Assembly (NCBI GenBank): GCA_029339195.1 | Contig: JAPTJF010000047.1 | Coordinates: 1 to 64,000 of the forward strand | Reading direction: 5' to 3' | Length of the DNA stretch: 64,000 nt | From: Micractinium sp. NFX-FRZ | Lineage: Eukaryota > Chlorophyta > Trebouxiophyceae > Chlorellales > Chlorellaceae | In this document: in pieces, positions 43,545 through 55,530 of the stretch | How the letters are laid out: each line of letters begins with the position of its first letter | Numbering within the stretch: position 1 is the stretch's first letter | Notes under the pieces: model-generated | Database searches by the model: none | Told to the model about the DNA's origin: nothing | The model's input: the letters and a program-made list of their open reading frames with translations, nothing else | Program-made: the position numbers and the translations under genes

Positions 43545-45354
43545 TCAGGACCCAGGGCGCGGATGCTGCGGGTGCGCTTGCGCCTCTGCAGCATCTTGCT
43601 CCTGCTGCTGCTGCCCCTCCAGCCCCTGCCCAGCCACCCGCTCCTCTTCTGGCCGCAGCGCCGCCAGCTCAGATGCCACCTCACTGCGTAGCCGTTGCGC
43701 CAGCCCAGCGTCCGCCTCACGCTGCCGCATGGCTGCCAGCTCAGCAGTCACCTCCTCCAGCCGCCGCTCCGTGCTGTCCAGCCGAGCCGCCATTGCGACC
43801 ATCTGCTCCCCCGTCTGCGCCTCGAGCGCCTCCATGCGCCTCATCCTGTGGGAAGGGGGCAAAGGGGAGCACAGGGTAAAGCGTGTGGCTTAAGGGCCGG
43901 GAAGGGGGGGCGCAGGTGGGAAAGCGTGTGGCCAACATGGTCAGGGGGCATGGGGCACACGGAACGTGTGTGGCTTAAGGGGCCGGGCGGGCACAGGGAA
44001 AGCATGTGGCCAAGCAACCGAGTGAGGGTGCAGGTCACCACGGGCGTGAGGGGCACCCCCTTTTAAGGGTGGCAAAGTGGGGAGGCGAGGCTGCCCTGGA
44101 GCCACACACGGCGCTGCTGCACCACAGAGCACAGCCACGCAGCGGCAGCGGCATCAGTCTTGTCATCTCGATCCGGCCAGCTGCGCATGCTGACGGCCCT
44201 CCTGGAAGTTCCACCCAAGCGCCGTCCCACCGCGCCACTATCCCTCTGCCTTCCACCCCCCGCCACCGCTGACGCTTCCCCCGCGTGATGGCTGGCCAGC
44301 CACCTGTTGTGCCTGTGCCGCTCCCACGTTCTGCAGCCGCCCACCCCTGCTGGCCTCACCTCTCGTTGGAGGCCGCAAACTCTGTGAAGCTCCAGTAGAG
44401 GGTGAGCGCGACCGCCGCCAGGGTGGCCACCGCCTCCAGGTTGCCCTGCCCCACCTCGCCCAGCACAGACTTGTCGGTGAAATTGTTCACTTGGGTGATC
44501 ACCACGCGCATCAGCTGCAGTGGGTGGGCGGGGGGGAGCAGGAGCGTTGATGGCACTACACATGTTTGGTGCAGCGGCACAGCGGTGCTGTGCTGCCTGC
44601 CTGGTTTGTCAGCCGGGGATGGGAGAGGTTGTGCGGACGCAGCAGCTGCTGACTGCGCAACCAGGCAATGCTGCTTCAGCCCAGCAAGGCATGTGAGATC
44701 GTCGAGCAGGCAGTGCAGGGCAGGGCAGGGCAGTGCAGTGCGGGCAACCCTCGCTCTGACGGGATCTGATCCGCTCACCGGCGCAATCTCCCGGCGGAAC
44801 ACAGTCAGCGCGATAACCACCGCCACGGAGCCTCCAAAGGCCAGCCATGTCCCAGAGGACCAGCCCTCGCCCTGCGACTTGCTGCCAGATGCGGGTGGCG
44901 GTTGTGGCTTGCTGTCGCCTGCATCTGAGTGTGCCGGCGGTGACGACAGAACGGGCCGTGCGGCCCCACTGGCGCCGGGCAGCGTGTGGGGGGTGCCGGC
45001 TGCGGCACCCGTGTGAGACTGTGCTTCGCCACCGCCGCTGCCGTTTCCGTTGCTGCTGGGGACAACAGGGCTGCCATTGCTGCTGCCATTGCTTCTAAAG
45101 GGCTCGCCGCTGCTTTTGCTGCTCAGCACGCTGGTCTGGGCCCGCCGGCTGCCGCCAGGCCCGCTGACGGCGCGCTCTGTGGTGGCGGTGGCGGCTACCC
45201 ACAGCGGCGGTCTCGCCGCAATGCGGCGCTTCGCAGCAAAATTCAAAGTTGGCGGATGAATGCCCGCTTGCCGGGCTTGCCGGGGGTTGGGCGCTCTGCA
45301 CGTTCCCGCACAGTGAGCCAAGTTGACCCGCATAACCCCCAGCATGGGTTTCAT
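43545..45354 (-). CDS. Tandem paralog A: plastid-type membrane/coiled-coil protein, unknown
   Basis: Three exons: 44779-45354, 44360-44514 and 43545-43845, about 343 residues in phase. The N-terminus (RQARQAGIHPP... FAAKRRIAARPPLWVAATAT) looks like a chloroplast transit peptide. A Ser/Gly/Asn-rich linker follows, then a membrane span (WLAFGGSVAVVIALTVFRRE), the conserved block SVLGEVGQGNLEAVATLAAV then ALTLYWSFTEFAAS (second span), and a C-terminal coiled coil (MVAMAARLDSTERRLEEVTA...). I recognise no family. Several in-frame ATGs (45354, 45345, 45333) compete for the start, which is therefore uncertain. It is paired with paralog B 0.8 kb upstream. Confidence 0.7.
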
Positions 45355-46146
45355 ATCATCGTTTCCGTATAGAGCGACGCAGATCGGTTGGCTAGATGAG
45401 CAGGAGCCTCTCACAAGTGTGCTTGGTCCACAGCATGCAGAGCACGTTCGTGCGGCGTGCTCCAACTGCTCCCATGATGCCCCACAGCCAGCCATTAGTG
45501 AGGTGGGGCTATTGGTATTGATTGCACACGCCACGGATTTGCTTGATTTTGACTTGGAAGCAGGGAGGGGGGCCTGCTACTATCTACCATCTTGACAGAA
45601 TCTGTGGCTGGCACAAGCGCCAGCTCTGCCGCCAGCTCTGCCATCCACATGCCTCATGCACCTGCTTGTTGGGGCCACGCGAGAACAACTGCCACATGCT
45701 ATCCCACCCGCTCAGGGAACGTAATAGCGTCCATGACCGTGTCGATGTAACCCATTCGCCAAAACTGTGCCTGGGGACTCGGCGAGCGGTTGTGTCACAT
45801 CTGCTCCAGAGCTGAGCCCTCGCGGCCCCACACCAACTCTTTAGTCTGTCCACATCAGCTGGCCTGCCAGATTCAGCATCCTTCCCCGAGCTTCCCCGTG
45901 CTGCTGGGGGCGAGCGAACGCTGCCATGGCATGCGCAGCAGCGCCGGTTGGTTACGCTGCCGGATACCAGATGCTGACTGCCAGATACTATGTGCTGCAC
46001 AGCATGCACAGCAGCTCCTGGGACTGTGGGTGAACAGAGTTGAGCCTCTTGCAACGCGGGGTCAGAGTTGAGATGCTTGTAGTCAAAGAATCAGAATCAC
46101 GAAATAAGGTGCAGGGAACGCGCCACCACTCGTGAGTGTGAATCCA
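45355..46146. other. Spacer between tandem paralogs
   Basis: 0.8 kb that should hold the promoter of paralog A and the 3' UTR of paralog B. No exon seen. Confidence 0.5.
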
Positions 46147-47894
46147 TCACGTTGCTGTGTGCGCCGCTGCCGCTGGCACTGCCATGATGCCTGCTGTGTG
46201 TAACGCACCTGGCTCTCTCCGCCCATCCCGCCGCGGCGCCTCCTGGGCGTGGGCGCTCCCCCACTGAAGTGCTGCCAGCTCGGTCGCCACATCAGCCTGA
46301 CGAAGCGCCGCCAGCTCAGCTGCCACCTCACCCTGCAGCCGCTGTGCCAGCCTAGCTGCCGCCTCGTGCTGCCGCATGGCCGCCAGCTCAGCAGTCAGCT
46401 GCTCAACCTGCCGCTCCGTGCTGTCCAGCCGAGCCGCCATTGCGACCATCTGCTCCCCCGTCTGCGCCTCGAGCTCCTCCATGCGCCTCATCCTGCTTGC
46501 CGGGAAGGAGGCGGTGGGGAGCGGCAAGCAAGCAGGCAAGCAAGCACGTCAGTTTCAGCCGGGACGACGGGAGGACACAGCCTTGGAAGGGAGTTCCCAC
46601 GAATGCCACCCTTTCAGAGGGCTCAGGCAGCCGCAGTGGCTCCAATGGGTTGTGGCCGTGCAGCCGGCAACGGCGGCGCCGGGAGCGGCGGCGGTCACAC
46701 ACGGTGCCCTGGTGTGTGACAGTGGGCCGGACGTCTTTACAAGGGGGTTCAAGGGGGGCACAAGTCAGCAGGCCACCCACCTCTCAGCAGACGCCGCAAA
46801 CTCTGTGAAGCTCCAGTAGAGGGTGAGTGCGACCGCCGCCAGGGTGGCCACCGCCTCCAGGTTGCCCTGCCCCACCTCGCCCAGCACAGACTTGTCGGTC
46901 AGGCTGCTCATCTGGGTGTAAAGCCAGCGCAGCAGCTGCAGAGTGAGGGAGGGTGCGGAGCGCACAGCGAGTGGCAGCGTGAGGTGTGGTGCTGGCACAG
47001 GGGAGGTAGGGGCAGGGGAGCATGGCAGCTGGCAGGCGGCTGGAGGGATGGCCTGCAAGCTCAGCCCAGGGAGCGCCGAAGCAGAGCAGCCATGCAAGGC
47101 AGGCACGCGGGCGGGCAGAGGCAGGCAGGAGGTGCTGAGCACAGCAGCATGCCCCTCTGGGGCACTGGCCATGCTGCATGTCAGCAGAGCGGAGCGACCG
47201 CACTGATGCGGGGCAGATCAAGCTAGCAGAACAAGGCAAACACATCAGAATCAAGCAGAACCAAGTCAGAGCAGAGCAGGGTAGGGCACTGCGCATATGG
47301 CCAGCGCTGCCTGGGGCGCTCTGACGATATCTCTGAGCTGCTCACCGGCGCAAGCTCCCGTCGGAACACGGCGAGCGCCAGGACTGCCGCCAGCGAGCCG
47401 CCCAGTGCCAGCCACCTGCCGCCGCCTGGCGCCCTGCTGCCAGCACCCGCGTCAGGCTGCGGTGGCGGCAGAGGGGCCGTTGCTGGCGGCAAGGCGCTGC
47501 CGGTCCCACGACTCCCATTCCACCCGACGTGGGTGCTGCGAGGGGCGCCGGCCGAGCGGCTGCTGCTGGGAGTTGGGGTGCTCCGGGTGCTGCTGCTGCC
47601 ACTGCTGTTGGAGGGATCACCACTGCTGCCGGTTGCAATGCTGGGCTGAAGCATGCTGCTGCTGCCGCCAGCCAGGCTGCTGCCGCGCTCGAGGGGAATG
47701 GCGGCGGCAGCAGCGGCTGGCGGAAGCTGCTGAGCCAGTCTCGGCGCACTGCGTCGCCGCTCATGGCTGCCATTTGAGCAACGGGTGTGTGGCGCGGCGT
47801 TTCGGGCCTGCCTGCGGTCGGGCAGCCTGGCGGCCAGGGCCGCTCGCGCAAGCCCCGTCCCACGGCCCGCCTCCAGCGCTTCGAGCAGCTTCAT
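46147..47894 (-). CDS. Tandem paralog B: plastid-type membrane/coiled-coil protein, unknown
   Basis: Exons 47346-47894, 46781-46935 and 46147-46492. The same architecture as paralog A: span WLALGGSLAAVLALAVFRRE, the block TDKSVLGEVGQGNLEAVATL, then coiled coil (MVAMAARLDSTERQVEQLTA...). Exon 2 has exactly the same length as in paralog A (155 nt) and is almost identical over about 100 nt, whereas exon 1 linkers are unrelated. The C-terminus is 15 residues longer and diverges after AALRQ. The start is placed at MKLLEALEAG. A pyrimidine-rich TTCTTCTTCTACACAG just upstream looks like a 3' splice site, so an unseen first exon is likely. Confidence 0.65.
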
Positions 47895-49449
47895 CTCACG
47901 CAGTGCCTGTGTAGAAGAAGAAGAAGAAGTTGACACGCGTGGGTGACTGGGGGGTGATACGCGACAGCCTGGCTGGCGGCGGCTAATGTCGCCGCCGCCA
48001 GACTGCCGACCCACCCCCTTGGAGGGGCCTGTCAGCCGGAGTCTGCCATACCACGTAATACGTAACGTTCCAAATTTCAGCCCAGATGAAGCGACCTAAA
48101 AGGTCAGACGCCAGGTGCTTGGTCAGAGCCGTCCGACCATGTCGCCGCCAGCTGCACTGACTTTGTCCTGGCCTTCAAGCCGGTATCAAGCATTGGTGCA
48201 CAGGCCTGGTAGTGTTGTTAGATCAGCACGTTGTAAATGTGGCAGGAGCTGTTCCTGACTTGTGCTTGCTGCTACGGCCGGTACCGCTGCCGTCAACCGA
48301 CCCAACCCCTGGAGACCAGTTCGGCATCTCACTCGTCAGAGCAGCGCAGGAGCGCACCTGTGCCTGTCCGTGCGACTCAAGTCCCATTGCCTGTGCATGG
48401 CAGAGCAACGATCCCTGCACTCGATGAGCTCTGCGCATACCAAGAGGGGCTGCTCTCTAACGTGCGCCCAGGGGAACACTCGCCTGCAAGCCTGCGTGTG
48501 CCAGCCTGCATGTGCAAGAGCAGCAGAGGAGTGCCGCTGACCTCTCTGCTGCCTGCGTGCTGGCAGTCAAACATCCTGCGGGCCCTCGTAGGTTCTAATT
48601 GAGCCCCAGGAGCACAGCCGCATGCATGCTCAACTGCTCAGCCAAGCACCGTCTGCACTGGATATGTCTGGGCTGCAAGCTAAACCGCAGGCAGTGCTGC
48701 TCCCCTGTTCCCAACACACACCCAAGGCTTTGCACCATCCTTGCATCTGTTGCGCCGTATCCTGGCGGATGCATTTCAATCGCCGGCCCCGCCTGTGTCC
48801 GAGTGCCTGCTCTGTGGGTGTTGCAAAAGTCTAGTGCTGGACAAGGGCTCAAAATAGGGGCCCACAAGCGAGGGTGAGAGTGACACTCCAGGGAATAGGG
48901 GGAAAAGGGGCCGCAGGGACAGAGGGGGCCCATGCCGCGGTGCAAGGTGCACCGGCGGCGGCAAAAGCAGGTTGTGCGGTGCAGAGGCAGGGTGGCGAGG
49001 TGGAAAGAAGTGGGGTGATAGGATATGAAGTGGTGGCGGTGGGGGATAGGACGTGCGAGCACGCGGGCGCACACAAAATTGAGCTCTGAAGGCGGTTACC
49101 GGCCAGACATAAACTTGTGGTAGGGAATAAGACGGGGCAGCACAGGGGGAGGGGCTGGAGGAGCAGTGGCGGCAGCGTGGCTTAGCAGGGGCAGGCAGCA
49201 CGGAAAGCATGCCGCGGTGAGGTACTCGGCAGCGCCCAAAGCAGAGGCGGCACATCGGCAGCCGCCGGGGAAGGCGAGGCCGGGCTGTACAGGCGCGCGT
49301 GGGTGGGGTTGCTAGGGTGGGGGGATTCCGCAGGCAGTTGGGGGGCAACGCCTGGCTTGGCTTGGCACGGAAACACGTGCGGGGCGGTGGGTGGCCAGGG
49401 GCGGTTCACAAGGGGCACCTCTGTGCAATGGGAGGGGTGATGATGCGCC
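47895..49449. other. Intergenic, between two minus-strand genes
   Basis: About 1.5 kb with no convincing exon. The stretch 48050-48600 is less GC-rich. It may hide the first exon of paralog B near 47950-48100. Confidence 0.45.
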
Positions 49450-52400
49450 TCAAGAGGTGCCACCTGGCTTGACTGGGAACGACATGCGGCGGATGAAGGC
49501 AAAGTCGACGGCGGCGGCCCTGCAGGGGACATGGGGAGCAGCCACAAGCACACGCATGTTGAGAAGCAAGCGGTGAGGACGAGGCGGGGCAGCAGCTTGG
49601 GGCTGGGCAAGCATGGCGGGAGCTAGGCCGGGTGCTTGCTGCAGCACAGGCTCACGTAAGCAGGCTGCCACGCAGGCATGTGGCGAAGCTGCTGGGGCGG
49701 CACATGCCCCGACCAGGCGCTCACCCTATTGCCGCCACCAGCGGGGCTGACAGGTCCCCCGTCTCCTGCCAGAGCACGCCCAGGTATATGACCTCCACTG
49801 CGCCCAGCGCGGCAGCAAAGCGCACCGCCACCTGGCACCCAAGAGCACGGGGCAGGGGGGAGGGAGGGGAGGAGGAGGAGCTGGTGTGAAGGTGTGGTCT
49901 CGGGTGAAGAGGGTGGACAGCGCTGAGGGTAGGGGGGCGCTAGCGCAGGGCAGTGCGGTTCGAGTTCCCACACCGCACCCTGCTGCTCCAACAACCCCCG
50001 CGGCACCAGCTGCTGCCCCGCCCCGCCTGCGCCCACCTGGTTGCGCGCCATCCACGTGAGCGCGACCGAGCGGAAGGCGTCGGCGGCGCGCTGCGCGTCG
50101 GCGGGCGTCGAGTCGCGGTTCATCGCCATCAGCCGGTAGTAGCGGTCTGTGTGCGTGTGAGGGGTCGGTGGACAGGGTGGGTGGAGGTGTAAGAGAATGA
50201 TGCGTCCAAAGGGGGCAGCGGGGTAGCTGTCTGCTGCCCTTGTAGGGTCTGTTCCCCTTCAACCGCTGCCCAGCTTTCGATGGGACCCAGAAGCAGAGTG
50301 TGGCCCGCTGAGGTGCTTCTAGAGCAGCCCTGCACACCTCTGCCCCAGGAGTTGCGCACATGCAGGTGCGCACACACGCACACACGCACGCACGCGCGCA
50401 CACGCACACATCACAAACACGGCGCCCGGAATCACCTGCATTGTCCACCGCATCTTTCACCACCTCGTACTCCTCAAGCGTCACCGACGTCTCCGCCACC
50501 TGCACCGGGGAGGGAGAGGCAGTGAGGTGGAACGAGGCAGGCTGTAAGTGCGGGCAGGGGGCGGGGCGGGGCCAAGGGGACAGGTGTAGGCACCATGCCT
50601 GTCAAGCGGCATGCAGGTGGAGAACTGTCAGGCAGGTGTGCAGCACGCTTGGCTTGTTCCCGACATCGCACTCCCCAACCCTCTCCTGTGCTGCCGCGCC
50701 GCTGAACTGCCCTCCCACCCGCCGGCCACCCGCACATCAACACCCATCCTCCCCCGCCCCCCATCTGCACTTGTTCATGCCAGCCGCCCCCCTGCACTCG
50801 CCAGCCGAGCGCTCACCAGCCGCGCCCCTCGCCTTTGCTTCTCTTACCCCACCCCCCAACCCCACTCCCAACCCTCGCACCCACGCGCGCGCGCACCTTG
50901 CCCACCCCCGCCATTGTCGCCGTCAGCATCAGCGCCAGCACCCCGGGCAGGAACTCGGGCAGCGTCACCCCCGCCACGTCACCATACATGCCCAGCGCCT
51001 TGGCAATGCCGCCCGCCGTGGCGGGCAGCAGGATGAGGATGCCGGGGACCACCTCTGCAGGCAAGCGATGGGCGTCAGGGCAGGGCAGGGCAGGGCGGCA
51101 GTGGTGAGGCAGCCAGAATCTGCATGCTCTGGCCTTGTCTGTGGTGAGCGACGGGACCCGGAGGCAGCTGCCAGCGCCAGGTCACAACGGCCAGGTGGCA
51201 GGCGCCAGGTGACCGCCGCCAGCCTGGCGCAGCGGGGCTGCTCCCTGGCGCAAGCCCCAGACTGTGTGGTCCCCCACCTGAGGCAAGCAGCACTGCCAGC
51301 TGTGCGGTGGTGAGGTTGGCGATGACGGGCTTGAAGGCGTCCACCTGCCAGGGGGGAGGGGGAAGGGAGGATGCAATTGATGTCATGTTCTGCATGATGA
51401 GGGTGGGAGTGGGCAGGCCTTCAAGTGGCAACCTGCTTTGGGCAAATTCAGTGCCTCCTGTGCAACACGAATGAGGCGGCTATTTGGGACAGGGGGCAGG
51501 CGGCTGGGTGGACGGGCAGGCGCGCTGAGGGCCGGAGCCGGCTGGTGAGGTGCCTGGAGAGGCACGCCCCTGCCTGGCAGCAACCGGCAGCAGAAGGCAG
51601 CACAAAGTGGCAACATGCACGCCCCCGAGGCAGCATGGCGTGGGGCACACACACGCACACAGACGCACACTATATTTGGGGCGGTTTCCCACGCACACAC
51701 ATGCACACACACACACACACCGCCGCCCCGTCATCACTTGCCTGGCTTTTGTGGATGTCCTCCAGAAACGGCAGCTCCCTGCGTGCCTGCTCGCTCCAAA
51801 GCAGCGCCTTGAATGCCACCAGCGGCGCCGCCGCCGCGCCGCCCACGGCGGCGGCACGCAGCGAGGCCAGCGACAGCGAGGCGCCGCCCAGCGGGTCCAG
51901 CCCGCACAGCCAGCAGACGGCGGCGGCGGCGGCGGAGACGGCGCCGGACGCCAGCAGGCACAGCAGCAGCTTCTGCTCGGGCGCCTGCTCCTCCAGCATG
52001 CTGTTCAACATCTCCTCCTGTCGAGGGAAAGAAGGTGGTATCGAAGGTTTTTTTGGTTCTGTTGTTCCTTGGCGGTTTGTTCGAAACGAAATGATGGGCA
52101 GCGGCGGAGGCATGGCAGGGTGTCTGGTTTGCAACTGTGCTCCTGCGCCCGCCTCCTGAGCATGGCGCCCAGCAACCTCCTTGGATTGCCCTATTCCAAT
52201 TGGCCCAGCCCTGCCACCAAGCCCTGCGCTTGCGAGCTGCCCGCAGAAGGCCGCAGGCGGCCTAGGTGAAATCCCAGAATGCCCCTGCCATGCCAGCCTC
52301 ACCTCGCCATCACCGACACCGTTCAGCAAGCTGCGCAGCCGGTGCCCCGCCAGCTGATATGGGTCTGGCCGACGCCGCTCTTGCTGCTGCTCTGCCGCCG

Positions 52401-52563
52401 CTGGCGGGCTGCCTGCTGCCGCCGCTCCCGCCTGCTCCGCCCTGACAGGGACAGTCCAGTGCAGCCGCCGGCCGCGGCGCACAAGCGTGTTCGGCCGGAA
52501 GGCGGTGCTGCGCCTTCCGCTAAAAGAGGCCTCGGGCTGGGAGAGGTTGGCGGCGGCCCTCAT
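49450..52563 (-). CDS. Plastid membrane protein, CPBP (CAAX protease)-like, probably inactive
   Basis: Eight exons: 52303-52563, 51742-52017, 51278-51344, 50897-51054, 50436-50499, 50037-50146, 49725-49831 and 49450-49519. They sum to 1113 nt, 370 residues, with all phases matching. N-terminus MRAAANLSQPEASFSGRRST... is a chloroplast transit peptide. Five or six hydrophobic segments follow. The order LPFLEDIHKSQVDAFKPVIA, LTTAQLAVLLAS, GILILLPATAGGI ... YLGVLWQETGDLSAPLVAAI and AVDFAFIRR recalls plant CPBP proteins (glutamic-type intramembrane proteases, Abi family). The usual EExxxR motif is reduced to SEVVPGI and the late His (APxxxH) is replaced by Ala, so proteolysis is unlikely if the assignment holds. 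A GC donor (CAG|GCAAGT) ends exon 2. An extra 5' exon at 52694-52972 is possible. Confidence 0.7.
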
Positions 52564-52693
52564 TGCTGCTGCAGGGTGCGGGCAGCGTTGTTGAAAGCTC
52601 TGAGCATCATGCGAGCACCTATTTGCCAGGCCCTTGCGGGCCCCGTGCAACCTCCCATTGCATCGAGGGCAGCTCCGGCGCCCTGGCTCGCTG

Positions 52694-52972
52694 TCACCTT
52701 GCACTGCGCTCCCGAGGTGCTCCAGTTGCGCCCAGGAAGCTCACCAGCCGGCCAGTAGCTCGGTGCGCAACCTCACCCCAAGGCCAGAGCGATTTCCGCC
52801 CGCTGTGCTGCACCTTGGCAGCTGAGAGCGTGTTGGCGTTGAGGATCTTGCTCTTGACGTTCAAATTGAAGGCCGGCCGCTCAGGAACCCTAGCTGCAAT
52901 GCTCGCCGCCCGCAGGGCGACACCTGGCGGGCGCCGGCGGCAAGTCCTGCTGGCTTGAATGCCCACAGGCAA
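52694..52972 (-). CDS. Short ORF with transit-peptide-like N-terminus
   Basis: MPVGIQASRTCRRRPPGVAL... SIAARVPERPAFNLNVKSKI is Arg/Ala/Ser-rich like a chloroplast transit peptide, and the reading frame stays open for 92 codons. It lies 130 bp upstream of the CPBP-like start on the same strand. A splice from GCCAAG|GTGCAG to TCCCAG|CCCGAG would be in phase and would give the CPBP-like protein an alternative N-terminus. Otherwise it is an unrelated small ORF. Confidence 0.25.
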   Translation of the reverse strand: MPVGIQASRTCRRRPPGVALRAASIAARVPERPAFNLNVKSKILNANTLSAAKVQHSGRKSLWPWGEVAHRATGRLVSFLGATGAPRERSAR

Positions 52973-55304
52973 GGACAGCGGTGCTTGAGTGATCTTGAAA
53001 TTAAGTTACGTAGAATGTAGGATTCCAAAAGTGCAGGCATTGGACCAGCAAGTGTGCTGTTAACAGGGCCTCAGCGCCCGTCTGCGGCGGCAGGAGCAGG
53101 CGGGACCCAGCCCGGGAAAGACATGCAAGACTGGATTGGGCAGCGATTCATGGTTTCAGCAGCATGTGCGCTCCCAAAGGTTTGGCGCCAGTCAGATCAC
53201 AACCTGGGCTCACTTGATCTCAGTGCCCCACAGTCCCCGCCTCTTGCTGACGCCAGCTTCCACTCGCAAATGGGCCACTGGTGTAACCAAAGCAGCAAGG
53301 CATTCATGCGCGAATAGGGTGAGGGGCAGGGCAAGCAGGGAGCAGCATTGGGTGAGGGTGACTAGTCTTGGGGAGGCAGGGGGAGTGGAGAGAGGACTCG
53401 CCTGCTAGGTAGGGCGGGGCAAGCGGGAGATTGCGTGGTGTTGCAGGGCAGCCTCCCGCTGGAAGGAGCCGCCAGAGGCTGCTCGAGGCGGAGTTGCACC
53501 CTCCCAGCCGCACAGCCAAATGCCCAGCAGTGGAGCTATGCCCCGGCTGTCGCCTCCAGCTCACAGAACTGAACCCACTGCCGCCATCTGTGCTGACCTT
53601 TGCCCCAGGCAGCGCTCCCAGTAGCACATCCTGTGGCAGCGAACAGGCGAATGAGGGCAGCGAGCCGGGGAGGCCAGCGGGCATGGCACGCGGCGGTAGT
53701 GCGGCGCGCTCGCTCTGCCGCATGCGCGCGAGCCAGTGTTTTCCGGAGGGGCGGGTGGTGTTGAAGAACACCGGTTGGGGGCGTGTGTGTTGTGTGTGCA
53801 GTTGGGAGGCCTCAGATCAAGTGTTAGATTGATTGGGGCTCACGGCCCGGCCGCCGCCGCGAGAGCGGGGCGCCGCAGGCTCACCACCTTGCGTCACATC
53901 ACAGGCTCATGCAAGGGCTGCAAGGCAGCCACGGTGCAATGCAGTGCACATGCATGCATCATGATGCAGGGTCCCAGGGGTGCAGGCCGCATGGGCACAG
54001 GGGGACGTTAGCCCCCCCGCACAACCCGCCTCAGAACCAGTGACGGTTGTCAGCATAAAAAGGGGAGCGCGGCACCGCAGCCGCCCGCGCCCAAAGCCAG
54101 CACCGCCCGCCGCCCCGCACGCGGCCGGGCATGCCCCAGTTCCTTTCATGTCATCCTATGCCTGTCCATTCCTCTCCAATCCTCAGGGTGCCGTTCCTGC
54201 GCGCGCCCGGGGGCGGCTTACCGCTCCTGCGTGCGCCGCTGCACGCCCGCAGCGGCGACTGACCGCCGACCCTGCCGTGCGCCAACGCACCACTCCAAGC
54301 CGGGCACAGAAGGCCCCCCTGCTGAGGCCGCGCCCGCCACCCTGCCGCGCCCGCGCCCGCGCGCGCCACAGATCCAAAGACGGCCCCTCCTGCTCCTCCG
54401 GACGACCGCTGATCGGTTCCGAAGCCAGGCCACAGCGTGACGGCGCAACGTGGGTGCTCAACGGCAACGTGTGTTCATCTACGTGTGTAATCAGCGTGGC
54501 ATAAAGCCAGGACAGCAGCCCACGGCTGAGTGGTCCGCCGCAGATGCGACCTGGACGCACAGCAGGCTGGGGCGGGTTCTTGCGGCTGTGCCGAGGCGGG
54601 TTGCCAGAGGCAGCCACGCCTGCAGGGGGAGGAGGGGAGAGGAGGGGGCAGGGAGGGCGCACCGGCAGCAGGCGTGAGGCGCTGGGAGACAGGAAGTGGA
54701 ATGCGTCAGCGCAGGTAGCACGCAAGCAGGCAGCAGGAGTGCAGCAGCTGAGAGCAGGTGCAGCATGTCGAGATGCGTGACGGCGGCGCAGCTGAGAGGC
54801 CTGGCCGCTGAGGGGGCTACACCAGCTGACATCAGGCACCCAAGAAGCCAGCCAGCAGAAGGCAGGCTGGCAGGCGCGGCAGCCACACCTTAGCATCCAG
54901 CGCGCCACATATCAGGCCTCAGCAGCACAGGCGCCGGCAGAGGGCTGCAGGCAGCCCCTGCGCGGCAGCCCGGCATGCGAGTGCTCAGCAAACGCAGCGG
55001 GCAGCCGGTCCGCGGGCCAAGGGCCCGCAGCGCACGTTGCCCGGAGCGCGTTCCGTTTGTAACTGCCCACGGCTGACTGGCCCGGCGGGGCCGAACGAGT
55101 CGGCCTGCCTTGGGCACAGCAGGCTGGGGCTCTCAATACAGGAGCAGGGCGGGGTGTGTCGCCCCCGTGAAGTCGTGACACGCGCGGCGCGAAGTCGTGA
55201 CAGCAGGGGCGCCCACATCTGCAGCGTGCACGGGCGTGGGGCCAGGTGAGGGCAGGACGGGGGTCAAGGATTTGCCATGAAGCAGATGGGAAGGTGTGCA
55301 TGGG

Positions 55305-55530
55305 CGGGTGGGCAGGCAAGCAGGCAGGCAGGCAGTGGTGATGAGAGTAGGCAGCAGCAATGGCAGGCAGGCAAGCAGACAGATGGGGGCGAGGGGAGTT
55401 GGCAGGCAGGCAGGCAGGCACAAGCTGGCAGGCAGGCAGGTAGGCGGGCAGGCAGACGGGGGTGAGTGAAAACATGCAGCGGCATCGGCAGGCAGGCACG
55501 GGCAGGCAGGCAGGCAGGCGCAGCTGGCAG
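55305..55530 (+). repeat. Interrupted (GGCA)n array
   Basis: Blocks of GGCAGGCAGGCA separated by 20-40 bp of related sequence, for example TGGTGATGAGAGTAGGCAGC. On the minus strand this reads as repeated CLPACLPA, producing the misleading long ORF there. A smaller array lies at 57348-57435. Confidence 0.9.

Noticed and set aside
53304..53771. 155-codon minus-strand ORF (MFFNTTRPSGKHW...)
   Set aside because: Possibly real but no motif, no splice partner and composition like surrounding chance frames.
55305..55530. CRISPR-like spaced repeat array
   Set aside because: The 'repeats' are variable-length GGCA runs and the spacers are related to each other; no conserved repeat unit, and the genome is eukaryotic.
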